Source of the DNA: an uncultured Atopobiaceae bacterium
GTDB lineage: Bacteria; Actinomycetota; Coriobacteriia; Coriobacteriales; Atopobiaceae
NCBI GenBank assembly: GCA_944321515.1
Contig: CALULO010000009.1
Coordinates: 1 to 64,000 of the forward strand
Direction: 5' to 3'
DNA length: 64,000 nt
Shown: positions 44,369 through 57,234 of the stretch, one piece after another
Position numbering within the stretch: the first letter of the stretch is position 1
Layout of the letters: every line of letters starts with the position of its first letter
Notes under the pieces: model-generated
Database searches by the model: none
The model's input: the letters and a program-made list of their open reading frames with translations, nothing else
What the model was told of the DNA's origin: nothing
Translations under genes and position numbers: made by a program

Positions 44369-45893
44369 CTCCCGTGTGACTGACAGCGTGGCGCACGTGG
44401 CGCTCGTGGGGGCGGGCCCCGGTGACCCCGGCCTGCTCACGGTGCGGGCCCATGACCTTCTCGCTCGCGCGGACGTGGTGGTGCACGACCGGCTCGTGCC
44501 CCCCGAGGTGCTCGCGCTTGCCGCGGGAGCGCGTCTCGTGGACGTGGGCAAGCGCGCCGGGTGCCACCCCGTTCCGCAAGGCCGGATCAACGACCTGCTT
44601 ATCGAGGAGGCTCGCCGCGTGGGCACGGGCGGGCTCGTGGTCCGCCTCAAGGGCGGGGACCCGTACGTCTTCGGACGCGGGGGAGAGGAGGCCACGCGGC
44701 TTCTTGAGGCGGGCGTCCCCTTTGAGGTGGTACCCGGCGTCACGAGCGCCGTTGCCGCCCCCGCCCTCGCCGGCATCCCGGTGACGGACCGCCGCCTCTC
44801 GTCCTCCTTCCACGTGGTAACCGCGCACCGCCGAGCGGGTGCACCCTTGGACATCGACTACGAGGCCCTCGTGCGGACGGGTGGCACGCTCGTCTTCCTC
44901 ATGGCCGTGGCAACCTTGGACGAGGTCTGTGCCGGGCTCGTCTCGGCGGGGATGGACCCGGGGACGCCTGCCGCCGTCGTGGAGCGCGGCACCCTCCCTG
45001 ACCAGCGACGCGTTGACGGAACGGTGGAGACGATAGGAGCGCTCTCCCGCGCCGCCGCCGTGGGGAGCCCGGCGCTTTTGGTGGTGGGGGACGTCTGCTC
45101 GCTTGCGCCTCGCCTTGACTTCCGTGCTCGCCTGCCGCTTGCCGGCCGCCGGGTCGTCGTGACGCGGCCCCGCGACCGCGCGGCGGGCATCGCAGGGCTC
45201 CTGACCGGCCTCGGCGCCCGGGTCGACCTTGTCCCGTGCGTGGAGACGCGCGCGGTCCCACCCGCCCTTCTCGCCCCCGTGGTGGAGCGCGTGCCGGACT
45301 TCTCGTGGGTGGTGCTCACGAGCACGTTTGGCGTCAGCTGCCTCATGGACGCCCTCGACGCGGCCGGGTGCGACGTGCGCTGGCTTGCGGGCGCGCGCGT
45401 CGCGGCGATTGGCTCGGCCACCGCTGCGGAGCTCGCGCGTCGGGGCGTGCGGGCCGACCTTGTCCCGGAGGTCTACGACGGCGCCCACCTCGGCGCGGCC
45501 ATCGCCTCCGCGGCGGCCCCGGGGGAGCGCGTGCTGCTCTTTCGGGCCGCGGCTGGCACCCGGGACCTTCCCGACGCCCTCGCCGCGGCGGGGGTGCCCT
45601 ACGAGGACGTGGCCGCCTACGAGACCGTCCTTGCCCCGGAGCCGGCGCCCGAGGGGCTCGCCGAGGCCCTTGCGGACGGCGTCGTCGACGTCGTCACCTT
45701 TACGAGCGGGTCCACCGTGGAGGGGTTCGCGAGGCTCTTCCCCGATGCGTCCGGCTGGCGCTTCGTTGCCGCCTGCCTGGGGGAGCGGACGGCCGCTCGC
45801 GCGAGGGCGCACGGCTACCGGGCGGTGGTGGCGCCCGAGGCGACGATTGAGGCGCTCGCGCATGCCGTCGCGGTCGTACAATTCAGCGCGTAG
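44361..45893 (+). CDS. cobA-hemD: CobA-HemD fusion: uroporphyrinogen-III C-methyltransferase and uroporphyrinogen-III synthase
   Basis: A 510-residue fusion. Residues about 8-245: SUMT (CobA) with VALVGAGPGDPGLLTVRA, VVHDRLV, VVRLKGGDPYVFGRGGEE, GVTSAVAAPALAGIPVTDR and the final LVVGDV. Residues about 260-510: HemD with VVVTRPRDRAAGI, VVLTSTFGV, AAIGSATAAEL and VTFTSGSTVEGF. It closes hydroxymethylbilane to uroporphyrinogen III and methylates it to precorrin-2, feeding the dehydrogenase/chelatase two genes upstream. The GTG at 44361 has GGGAGG 8 nt upstream and overlaps hemC by 8 bp. With its neighbours it completes the route from porphobilinogen to siroheme. Confidence 0.95.
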   Translation: MPSSRVTDSVAHVALVGAGPGDPGLLTVRAHDLLARADVVVHDRLVPPEVLALAAGARLVDVGKRAGCHPVPQGRINDLLIEEARRVGTGGLVVRLKGGDPYVFGRGGEEATRLLEAGVPFEVVPGVTSAVAAPALAGIPVTDRRLSSSFHVVTAHRRAGAPLDIDYEALVRTGGTLVFLMAVATLDEVCAGLVSAGMDPGTPAAVVERGTLPDQRRVDGTVETIGALSRAAAVGSPALLVVGDVCSLAPRLDFRARLPLAGRRVVVTRPRDRAAGIAGLLTGLGARVDLVPCVETRAVPPALLAPVVERVPDFSWVVLTSTFGVSCLMDALDAAGCDVRWLAGARVAAIGSATAAELARRGVRADLVPEVYDGAHLGAAIASAAAPGERVLLFRAAAGTRDLPDALAAAGVPYEDVAAYETVLAPEPAPEGLAEALADGVVDVVTFTSGSTVEGFARLFPDASGWRFVAACLGERTAARARAHGYRAVVAPEATIEALAHAVAVVQFSA

Positions 45894-45946
45894 GGTCGCG
45901 GCGCCCGCCGCCGACTGTCCACCCGACGCTCGAGAAGGGGCCTCCG

Positions 45947-46486
45947 ATGAAGCTCGTCATCGCATCAGACATTCACGGCGCCGCGGACGCCTGCGCCCGG
46001 CTCATGTCCGCCATCGAGAGCGAGGGCCCCGACCGCGTGGTCCTTCTCGGCGACCTGCTCTACCACGGGCCTCGCAACGACCTTCCGGCTGACTACGCGC
46101 CCAAGCGCGTCATTGAGATGCTCAACTCCATCGCCGACCGCGTGATCGCCACGCGCGGCAACTGCGAGGCCGAGGTCGACCAGATGGTGCTTGGGTTCCC
46201 CTGCATGGCCGACCACAACGTCCTTCTTGACGAGGCTTCCGGCACGACGCTCTTCCTTACGCACGGCCACGTCTACGGGCCCGGCTACCACAACAGCGTC
46301 GACCGCTGGCCTGCGCTTCCCAAGAACTCGGCCATCGTCTACGGCCACACGCACATCAAGGTGAGCGAGAAGAACGACGAGCACGGGGCCTGGGTCTTCA
46401 ACCCCGGCTCGGTGGGCATCCCCAAGGACGGCTCCGCCAGCTACGGCGTCTACGAGAACGGCCGCTTCGAGCACCACCTGCTGTAA
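45947..46486 (+). CDS. yfcE: YfcE-type phosphodiesterase (calcineurin-like metallophosphatase)
   Basis: A 179-residue protein with the metallophosphoesterase motifs: ASDIHGAADA (D-x-H), LLGDLLYHGPRND (G-D), TRGNCE (G-N-x-E), LTHGHVYG and YGHTHIK, then NPGSVGIPKDG. It hydrolyses phosphodiester bonds with Mn2+ in the E. coli homologue; the natural substrate is unknown. A perfect palindrome, GGCCGCCGGCGGCC, begins right after the stop (46487-46500) and may aid termination. Confidence 0.92.
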   Translation: MKLVIASDIHGAADACARLMSAIESEGPDRVVLLGDLLYHGPRNDLPADYAPKRVIEMLNSIADRVIATRGNCEAEVDQMVLGFPCMADHNVLLDEASGTTLFLTHGHVYGPGYHNSVDRWPALPKNSAIVYGHTHIKVSEKNDEHGAWVFNPGSVGIPKDGSASYGVYENGRFEHHLL

Positions 46487-46531
46487 GGCCGCCGGCGGCC
46501 TCTCCTCCCCCTCAAATACATGCGTCAAAAA

Positions 46532-46554
46532 ATCTAATGTGTGAAGACTTAGAT
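46532..46554 (+). promoter_or_regulatory. Heat-shock operator upstream of dnaK
   Basis: ATCTAAT-N9-CTTAGAT, one base short of the perfect inverted repeat found at hsp20. The same arms with the same 9-bp spacing occur before clpB (51581) and hsp20 (57084). TATAGAAT (46559-46566), just downstream, may be the -10. The arms are a likely binding site for HspR, although the canonical HAIR (CTTGAGT-N7-ACTCAAG) is not present. Confidence 0.75.
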
Positions 46555-46661
46555 TATGTATAGAATCACTACGCATGGGGGATAAACTCAAGCGTACAGA
46601 AACGTAATTACGCGAACGAGGGACGCGCAGGCGCCCCTCACGCAGGAGAAGGAGAGCAGCC

Positions 46662-48560
<1,899 letters not shown>

Positions 48561-48590
48561 CCGCGAGGCCGGGTCCTCCCACTAAGGCCA

Positions 48591-48618
48591 CGGCGGCACG
48601 CCTTTCGACGTGCCGCCG
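48591..48618 (+). terminator. Hairpin between dnaK and grpE
   Basis: CGGCGGCACG-CCTTTCGA-CGTGCCGCCG with no U-run. It may stabilise the dnaK message or reduce read-through so that DnaK is made in excess. Confidence 0.55.
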
Positions 48619-48704
48619 GGCGCCCGGGAGGCCCGCTCGCACGTTTGACTGATTCGGGGGCGGCCCTAGCCGGTCGCCTCCCCTAGGCTCTAGAGGAGGG
48701 TGAC

Positions 48705-49544
48705 GTGAAGGTGCCCATCGAGGTTGAGGACGAGAAGGACGAGGTGGCCGAGCCGGACGAGGCTGAGGTGACCGAGCCGCAGGCCGAGGGCGCGCCGGGC
48801 GCGGAGTCCGACGCTGGCGCCCAGGATTCGACCGGCTCCGAGGAGCTCGACCCGGAGGAGGAGCGCGCCCGCGTCGAGGCTGCCATCCGTGCCGGCGAGG
48901 AGGCCGCGGAGCGCGAGCTTGCGGCGGACGCCGACAAGATTCGCGCCGAGCGCGACGAGCTCCAGAAGAAGCTCGCGTCCGTTGGGGACGAGATCGAGTC
49001 TGCCAAGAAGGAGGCTGCCGACGCCAAGGACCGGCTCGTGCGCCTTCAGGCGGACTGGGAGAACTACCGTCGTCGCACCGCGGCCGAGCGCATCGCCGAG
49101 AAGGAGCGCGCCGCGGAGAAGCTGGTCTGCGACCTGCTTCCCGTGATTGACGACCTCGAGCGCGCCATCGAGCACGCCGGTGCCACCGAGGCTGACGCCC
49201 AGACCACCCAGATGCAGCAGTTCGTGGAGGGCGTCTCGGCGGTCCACGCCAAGATGCTCGCCGTTCTCGCCAAGGAGGGCGTCGAGCCCATCGACCCCGC
49301 CGGCCAGCCGTTCGAGCCGCTGTCCCACCAGGCCGTGGGCCGCGTGGAGGACAAGGACGCCTATGACGAGACGGTAGCCCAGGTGTACCAGAAGGGCTAC
49401 AAGATGGGCGACAAGGTCATTCGCACCGCCATGGTGACGGTGACCTACGGCGGCCCCAAGCGCCCCGCGGAGGAGGCACCCGCGGAGGGTGGCGCAGAAG
49501 CCGAGAAGGGCGCGCCCGACGAGGCGACGGATAAGAACCAGTAA
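48705..49544 (+). CDS. grpE: Nucleotide exchange factor GrpE
   Basis: A 279-residue protein. A long acidic N-terminal extension (1 to about 75) precedes the coiled coil (about 75-120) and the GrpE head (RLQADWENYRRRTAAERIAEKERAAEKLVCDLLPVIDDLERAIEH, VEPIDPAGQPFEPLSHQAV, YQKGYKMGDKVIRTAMVTV). It releases ADP from DnaK. The GTG start follows AGAGGAGGG. It is longer than most GrpE proteins because of low-complexity ends. Confidence 0.97.
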   Translation: MKVPIEVEDEKDEVAEPDEAEVTEPQAEGAPGAESDAGAQDSTGSEELDPEEERARVEAAIRAGEEAAERELAADADKIRAERDELQKKLASVGDEIESAKKEAADAKDRLVRLQADWENYRRRTAAERIAEKERAAEKLVCDLLPVIDDLERAIEHAGATEADAQTTQMQQFVEGVSAVHAKMLAVLAKEGVEPIDPAGQPFEPLSHQAVGRVEDKDAYDETVAQVYQKGYKMGDKVIRTAMVTVTYGGPKRPAEEAPAEGGAEAEKGAPDEATDKNQ

Positions 49545-49550
49545 TCCCAA

Positions 49551-49574
49551 GCGCCCGGACCTAGGTTCGGGCGC
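49551..49574 (+). terminator. Hairpin between grpE and dnaJ
   Basis: GCGCCCGGACC-TA-GGTTCGGGCGC followed by GAGTTTT, a possible attenuator inside the operon. Confidence 0.6.
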
Positions 49575-49635
49575 GAGTTTTAGCGGAGGGGCCTGACGGC
49601 CCCATTGCACAGGAAAGGGGGCTCGTGCAGAGGCC

Positions 49636-50604
49636 ATGGCAACCAACAAGAGCTACTACGACGTTCTGGGCGTGAAGCGCGACGCTTCCGAGGACGAGAT
49701 CAAGAAGGCGTTCCGCAAGCTAGCCGCCAAGTACCACCCCGACGCCGGCGGCGACGAGCAGAAGTTCAAGGAGATCAGCGAGGCGTACACCACGCTGTCC
49801 GACCCCCAGAAGCGCCGCGAGTACGATCAGATGCTGATGTTCGGCGGCATTCCCGGCGCCGACTTCGGCGGCTCCGGCGGCCGCGGTCGCTACACCTACA
49901 CCACCAACGTGGGCGGCGACTGGTCCGACATCTTCAACAACATGCGCAGCGGCGACGGTGCGTTCGGCGGCTTTGACTTCTCGTCGATCTTCGGAGGGGC
50001 CGGCGGCGCCCGTGCGACCAACCGTCCCACCAAGGGCAGCGACCTCACCATGTCCGTGGACGTCTCCGCCGAGGAGGCCTTCCGCGGCGCCACGCGCAAG
50101 GCGACCTACCGCGTGCCGTCGACGGGCGAGGAGCAGACCCTCACCATCAAGATCCCGGCAGGCGCGGTGAACGGCGGCAAGCTTCGCTACCGCGGGCGCG
50201 GCGAGTACGGCACCAACGGCGGCGACCGCGGCGACCTCGTGATCACCACGCACGTGGCCGAGCACCCGCTGTTCAAGCGCGACGGCGCCGACGTGCGCAT
50301 GGAGCTGCCGCTCTCCATCTACGAGGCCACGCTGGGCGCCACGGTGGACGTCCCCACGCCTGACGGCACGGAGGTGCGCCTCAAGGTGCCGGCCGGCACG
50401 CAGGACGGCAAGACCTTCCGATTCCGCGACCTCGGTGCCCCCAACGTCAAGCGCAAGGGCACGCGCGGGGCGCTCTACGTCACCGTCCGGGTGAAGGTCC
50501 CGACCATGCTCAGCAAGAAGGAGCGCGACGCGCTGGAGGCCCTGCGCGACGCCGACACGCGTGACTACCGCGAGGAGGTCAACCGCTATGGCACGAAGCG
50601 ATAG
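49636..50604 (+). CDS. dnaJ: DnaJ/CbpA-type co-chaperone (no zinc-finger domain)
   Basis: A 322-residue J-domain protein. J domain with HPD (YHPDAGGD) at residues 1 to about 70, a Gly/Phe-rich linker (about 73-130), then two beta-sandwich substrate domains ([23 protein letters not shown] onwards). The four CxxCxGxG repeats of class A DnaJ are absent, so this is a class B (CbpA-like) protein, yet it occupies the dnaJ position of the operon and presumably serves DnaK. It stimulates the ATPase of DnaK. Overlaps hspR by 17 bp. Confidence 0.95.
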   Translation: MATNKSYYDVLGVKRDASEDEIKKAFRKLAAKYHPDAGGDEQKFKEISEAYTTLSDPQKRREYDQMLMFGGIPGADFGGSGGRGRYTYTTNVGGDWSDIFNNMRSGDGAFGGFDFSSIFGGAGGARATNRPTKGSDLTMSVDVSAEEAFRGATRKATYRVPSTGEEQTLTIKIPAGAVNGGKLRYRGRGEYGTNGGDRGDLVITTHVAEHPLFKRDGADVRMELPLSIYEATLGATVDVPTPDGTEVRLKVPAGTQDGKTFRFRDLGAPNVKRKGTRGALYVTVRVKVPTMLSKKERDALEALRDADTRDYREEVNRYGTKR

Positions 50605-51058
50605 CGAGGGGATGGAGCGCGACCGCGAGAGCGGACGTGACCGCGACAAGCCCCTCTACATGATTAGCGTGGCGGCCGAGCTCACGGGCATGCACCCGCA
50701 GACCCTTCGCGTCTACGAGCAGAAGGGCCTCGTGACCCCTGGGCGTTCGCGCGGCAACACGCGCCTGTACTCGCAGGCTGACATCGAGCGGCTCAACCTC
50801 ATCTCCAAGCTCACCGACGAGGGCATCAACCTCGCCGGCGTGGTCCGCATCCTCGACATGCGCGAGCGGATGCTGGCGCGGGAGCGCGAGCTCGACGAGC
50901 TGCGCGACCGCGTGCGCGAGCTCGAGGACGAGGTCCACGAGTTCCGCGTCAAGGAGCGCATCACGACGCTGGCACGCTACGACGCGTCCTCCAACCCGGA
51001 GCAGGTCATGCGACGTCTGCTCCTGGGCGGCGGATCGGATGACAAGGGCGACGAGTAG
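50588..51058 (+). CDS. hspR: Heat-shock repressor HspR (MerR family)
   Basis: A 156-residue MerR-type regulator. HTH part: [46 protein letters not shown]; the TLRVYE segment is typical of HspR. A coiled coil (about 95-130; [31 protein letters not shown]) mediates dimerisation. HspR represses the dnaK operon and clpB in actinobacteria, with DnaK as co-repressor in Streptomyces. The ATG at 50588 lies inside dnaJ behind GAGGAGG, better than the opening at 50561. It is the best candidate to bind the ATCTAAG-N9-CTTAGAT sites in this window. Confidence 0.95.
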   Translation: MARSDSEGMERDRESGRDRDKPLYMISVAAELTGMHPQTLRVYEQKGLVTPGRSRGNTRLYSQADIERLNLISKLTDEGINLAGVVRILDMRERMLARERELDELRDRVRELEDEVHEFRVKERITTLARYDASSNPEQVMRRLLLGGGSDDKGDE

Positions 51059-51099
51059 CCCCGGCCCAAAGCCGCAGCGAGCAACCAACGGGAAAACCT

Positions 51100-51140
51100 G
51101 GCGAGAAGAACCCCTTGGTCTGAGGCTCTTCTCGCCTTTG
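51100..51140 (+). terminator. Terminator of the dnaK operon, containing the dispersed 12-mer
   Basis: GGCGAGAAGA (51100-51109) pairs with TCTTCTCGCC (51127-51136), followed by TTTG. The left side is an exact GGCGAGAAGAAC; the right side is a one-base variant of its complement (GCTCTTCTCGCC). Confidence 0.8.
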
Positions 51141-51181
51141 CTTTGCCGGGCCCCTGGGCCGAGCGGGCGGCCTGGCTGTGA

Positions 51182-51475
51182 CTCGCTGAAAGTCACACTT
51201 CTGGCGTAAAACGTGACTTTCAGCGAGGCGTGCGCTGCCACCTCGCTGGAAGTCACGTTTCTGGCTGCAAAAGTGTGACTTTTGGTGAGGTGGGCCTTAC
51301 CAACTCGCGTAAAGTCACGGTTCTGGCTGCAAAAGCGTGACTTTCAGCGAGTCATGTGTTGCCAACTCGCTCGAACTCACGCTTTGAGGCGCAAAAGCGT
51401 GACTTCCAGCGAGGCACAAGTTGCCGACTCGCGCAAAGTCACGTTTCAGGCGGCGAAAGCGTGACTTTCAGCGAG
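51182..51475 (+). repeat. Tandem array of five palindromic units, about 62 bp each
   Basis: Unit starts at 51182, 51242, 51304, 51366 and 51428. Each unit is an imperfect inverted repeat of about 48 bp (CTCGCTGAAAGTCACG ... CGTGACTTTCAGCGAG) around a conserved middle (TTCTGGCTGCAAAA), joined by 12-14 bp that are also similar (GTTGCCAA). Units differ by several substitutions, so the array is not new. It lies between the dnaK-operon terminator and the clpB promoter. It is BIME/REP-like. The spacer length is too short for CRISPR. Confidence 0.92.
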
Positions 51476-51479
51476 CCGG

Positions 51480-51523
51480 CGCCCGCCCAACGCCCGCCCA
51501 GCGCCCGCCCAGCGCCCGCCAAA
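51480..51523 (+). repeat. 11-bp GC-rich direct repeats
   Basis: Four copies of CGCCCGCCCAA or CGCCCGCCCAG, the last one degenerate, directly behind the palindrome array. Probably slippage-derived filler. Confidence 0.75.
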
Positions 51524-51580
51524 CGCTCGACCAACGCCCGGCCGCCGACCCCTCGCGCAATAAGTCACACAATGCAGAAA

Positions 51581-51603
51581 ATCTACTATATGTAGACTTA
51601 GAT
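51581..51603 (+). promoter_or_regulatory. Heat-shock operator upstream of clpB
   Basis: ATCTACT-N9-CTTAGAT, two mismatches from the symmetrical site at hsp20, same spacing. TTGGAC (51611-51616) downstream could be a -35. Confidence 0.7.
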
Positions 51604-51672
51604 TTACGTTTTGGACTGCCTCCAATGGGGAAGAATACCCATTGACTAACAGCAGACCCAAAGGGGGCAACT

Positions 51673-54345
<2,673 letters not shown>

Positions 54346-54382
54346 GGCCAGGCGAGACCGGGCAACGGGACCGGACAACAGG

Positions 54383-54417
54383 AGGGGCGGGGGCCTTTGG
54401 GCCTCCGCCCCTTTGTC
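54383..54417 (+). terminator. Terminator of clpB
   Basis: GGGGCGGGGGCC-TTTG-GGCCTCCGCCCC followed by TTTG. Confidence 0.85.
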
Positions 54418-54476
54418 ATGCCGGGTGCCGGGGCGCTACCATGGCTGTGAATGGAAGGCGACTTGGGAGGTGCGCG

Positions 54477-56186
54477 GTGGAATCACGTGACGAGAAGAAC
54501 CTGGCCCCGGACCTCTCCACGGCATCGGACCCGGACGCCACCGTACGCGCTGACTCCGAACCGGTCGCCGACCGGCCCGAGGACCCGGACGCCACCCGGC
54601 TCGCGGCCCCGGCCCCGGACCCCGACGCCACCGTCCTCGCGGACCCCGACGCCTCTCCCACGCGTCGCGTCCCGTCCGCAGACGAGCTGCCCGCAATCTC
54701 GCTCGAGGACACCGCGGTGGCCGCGGCTGCCGACGCCGCAGCTGCCACGGTCGTCGCCGATGCCGCAGGGGTCGCACCCACCGTGGTCGTCCCGCCTGTG
54801 CGAGACGGTATCGACGCTCTCGACGACCCGTACTTCTCGCCCGCCGTGCCCGAGGACCTCACCGAGGCGCAGCCGATGGTCGCCATCCCCTCGCCGGTCG
54901 AGAGCCTCCCGGAGCGCAAGCGCCGGCTGCCGCGCTGGGCGGTGGTGCTCCTTGTCATCGTGCTCCTCGCCGCCGCCGGCGGCGCTGCGTGGTACACCTA
55001 CGAGCAGGAGCTCTGGGGCGGCCGCACCGTGCCTGCCGTGGTGGGCATGAGCGAGGAGGATGCCACGGAGGCCCTCGAGGCGCTCGGCTTTGCCGTCACC
55101 GTGGACTACCAGGCAGGGGATGACGGCTTTGACACCGTCCTTGCCTGCGACCCCGAGCCCGGCGTGCGTGCGGACACCTCCGCGGGCGTCACCCTCACCG
55201 TGGCGGCGGAGCGCGTCATCCCGGACGTCTCTGGTCAGGACGTGGAGTCCGCCAAGTCCGCGCTCAAAGAGGCGGGCGCCTACAACATCGAGCTCACCTA
55301 CCGCAACTCCGCCGAGGCCGAGGGCACCGTGCTCGAGGTGAGCCCCGGCGTCGGCGAGCCCTTCGTCTCCTCCGACACCGTGACGCTCACCGTGGCGCGG
55401 CCCTTCACCGTGCCTAACGTGGAGAACCTCAACGTCGAGGACGCCAAGGCCCTGCTGGAGTCCGAGGGCCTCTCCGCCAACGTGACCTACGTGGAGTCCG
55501 ACGTGGAGAAGTACACCGTGGTTGGCGCAAGCCCCGGCGTCGGTGAGCGCGTGGACGCGGGCGCCACCGTGGAGCTCTCGGTCTCCACGCCCTACCCCTC
55601 CGAGCCCTGGGACCTTCTCGCCTACTTTGACGCCACGCCGCAGGAGGTCTCCGCCTACCTGGCCGACGAGGGCTTCTCGCCCACTCACGCGGCGGTCTAC
55701 GCGGCCGGCGGCAACGCCGACGCAGCCTACACGGATGCCGACGGCGACGTCCTCAAGGTCTCAGACTCGCCGGAGAGCCCCAGCTACGCCGCCGAGTCCA
55801 CCACCGACGTGCTGGCCACAGGAGCCGGGATCGGCGGGGTCCGCTACGTGTTCTCTTCCGCCTCCGTGCCGGAGGGCGGGACCGCGGAGAGCGAGGCCGG
55901 CGTGCGCGCCGTGATGAAGGCGTGCGGCTTTGAGGGCCTCGTGGACACCTGCACGCAGGACAGCATCGCCATGCCGCAGGAGCGCCCCGAGGACATGCCC
56001 CACTTCGTCTGCGGCTACGGGACCCAGGGGGACTACACCTGGGCCGTGATCATCGGCGGCTACGAGGGGGCAACCCGGGTGGTGGCCCTTGCGGCGCCAA
56101 CGACGCACTTCTCGGCCGTCGACCTGTCCGCATACGGCGGGCGCGTGTGCGACTACGTGGCCGCCACCGACCTCTTTATGGAGTGA
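54477..56186 (+). CDS. PASTA-domain membrane protein without kinase domain
   Basis: A protein of about 569 residues. The N-terminal cytoplasmic part (1 to about 150) has repeated D-P-D-A-T (DPDATVRA, DPDATRLA, DPDATVLA), possible Ser/Thr-kinase target sites. One membrane helix follows (RWAVVLLVIVLLAAAGGAAW), then three PASTA domains (VPAVVGMSEEDATEAL, IPDVSGQDVESAKSAL, VPNVENLNVEDAKALL) and an unclassified C-terminal domain (about 370-569). PASTA domains bind peptidoglycan fragments. The kinase found in PknB is absent, so it is probably a cell-wall sensor or substrate of a separate kinase. The GTG at 54477 behind GGGAGG is preferred to the ATG at 54441. Confidence 0.85.
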   Translation: MESRDEKNLAPDLSTASDPDATVRADSEPVADRPEDPDATRLAAPAPDPDATVLADPDASPTRRVPSADELPAISLEDTAVAAAADAAAATVVADAAGVAPTVVVPPVRDGIDALDDPYFSPAVPEDLTEAQPMVAIPSPVESLPERKRRLPRWAVVLLVIVLLAAAGGAAWYTYEQELWGGRTVPAVVGMSEEDATEALEALGFAVTVDYQAGDDGFDTVLACDPEPGVRADTSAGVTLTVAAERVIPDVSGQDVESAKSALKEAGAYNIELTYRNSAEAEGTVLEVSPGVGEPFVSSDTVTLTVARPFTVPNVENLNVEDAKALLESEGLSANVTYVESDVEKYTVVGASPGVGERVDAGATVELSVSTPYPSEPWDLLAYFDATPQEVSAYLADEGFSPTHAAVYAAGGNADAAYTDADGDVLKVSDSPESPSYAAESTTDVLATGAGIGGVRYVFSSASVPEGGTAESEAGVRAVMKACGFEGLVDTCTQDSIAMPQERPEDMPHFVCGYGTQGDYTWAVIIGGYEGATRVVALAAPTTHFSAVDLSAYGGRVCDYVAATDLFME

Positions 56187-56191
56187 TTCCC

Positions 56192-56422
56192 ATGACTGAC
56201 GGCAGCCAGCTTGGCAAGAAGAGCCTCAAGCCCGAAGATACCCCCACGCCTGCGGCGCCCGGTCCCTCGGGCACTCAGCGCCCTGCGGCGCCCAGGCCCG
56301 TGCCGGCCCCGCCCCACGACGAGTTCATCCGCGCGGAGAACGAGGACGACGACGGCTACGACCCGTACTCGGACCGCCGCCCCGCGCCCGAGCCGCTCTT
56401 CGAGCGCGACCCCTGGTCATAG
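56192..56422 (+). CDS. Small Pro-rich hypothetical protein
   Basis: A 76-residue acidic, proline-rich protein (MTDGSQLGKKSLKPEDTP... ending LFERDPWS), starting 5 bp after the PASTA gene with GGAG about 8 nt upstream of the ATG. Probably disordered; no known domain. Position suggests it is co-expressed with the PASTA protein. Confidence 0.6.
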   Translation: MTDGSQLGKKSLKPEDTPTPAAPGPSGTQRPAAPRPVPAPPHDEFIRAENEDDDGYDPYSDRRPAPEPLFERDPWS

Positions 56423-56528
56423 GCATGACACCTGGAACCTCGGGCAACCGGCCCGTCGGCCCAGGTACAGTTGTGAGCTCAGGTTCTTATCGCCGGCTCG
56501 GCCGGCAATGGCGAGGGGCGCCTTGGCC

Positions 56529-56954
56529 CTAGCCGGTGGCGCCCCAGTTGGCCTGCATGTACTCCCACAGCACAAACACCACCACCGCAAGGATTGCCAG
56601 CACCACGATGGCGGCCACGGCGGTCTTTATGCGGGTCTTGCGCTCGCGCGAGACGAAGATGTCACGGCGGCCCTTGGGGATCTCCAGGTACTGGCCGTAG
56701 TGAAGGTCGCGCCTGAGCTGGGCGCCCTCGGCGCGGGAGCGACGGTACGCCCGTCCGGAGAGGGCGCTGCCGCGCGTGGTGAAGGCGGAGTCGTGGGCGA
56801 AGCTCTCAGGCTCGTCCTCCTCGAGAGCAAAGTCGTCGATGGGCTCAACGCTGCGGTGGGCCGGCCGCTGGCGGACGTAGGGCTTCCGCTCCGCGGGCGC
56901 CTCGGGCGCGTCCGTCGTCTCGGTCTCGCGCTCGAGCTCGTTGTCGTCGCTCAT
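56529..56954 (-). CDS. Hypothetical protein with one C-terminal membrane helix
   Basis: A 141-residue protein: acidic, disordered first half, a charged middle (RRSRAEGAQLRRDLHYGQYLEIPKGRRDIFVSRERKTR) and one C-terminal helix (TAVAAIVVLAILAVVVFVLWEYM), so it would be tail-anchored with most of the chain in the cytoplasm. The ATG at 56954 has GGAG at the right distance; an ATG at 56972 has none. No family recognised. Convergent with the small Pro-rich gene. Confidence 0.6.
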   Translation of the reverse strand: MSDDNELERETETTDAPEAPAERKPYVRQRPAHRSVEPIDDFALEEDEPESFAHDSAFTTRGSALSGRAYRRSRAEGAQLRRDLHYGQYLEIPKGRRDIFVSRERKTRIKTAVAAIVVLAILAVVVFVLWEYMQANWGATG

Positions 56955-57083
56955 GTACATCTCCGATGCCATTCATGCGGGCAATATGCTCATGATAGAG
57001 CAGGCCGGGCTGGGGAGGGGCCCCGCCGGAAAGACTATACAAACCGTAAGGAAATCCATACCGCGTCATGAGCTCCGCTTAAA

Positions 57084-57106
57084 ATCTAAGTCATGCTCGC
57101 TTAGAT
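57084..57106 (+). promoter_or_regulatory. Heat-shock operator upstream of hsp20 (perfect inverted repeat)
   Basis: ATCTAAG-TCATGCTCG-CTTAGAT, perfect arms, 128 bp before the hsp20 ATG. It defines the consensus for the dnaK and clpB sites. TATGAT (57106-57111), overlapping its right edge, may be the -10. Confidence 0.8.
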
Positions 57107-57234
57107 ATGATGAGTATGTGACGCGTAGAAAACTTTGAGTTTGGAGTATAAACCAGGCGTGGGCGGGAACAAGTAACCATGAACAGCAAGGGCGACGGAA
57201 ACCCCGGCGCCCACATCACAAGGGAGTGATAACT

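Noticed and set aside
46487..46661. Canonical HAIR site CTTGAGT-N7-ACTCAAG before dnaK
   Set aside because: Only one half, ACTCAAG (about 46586), is present with no partner at the right distance. The AATCTAA/TTAGATT repeat fits better and is shared by three genes.
51182..51475. CRISPR array
   Set aside because: The joins between repeats are only 12-14 bp and similar to each other, the repeats are long palindromes, and there are no cas genes.
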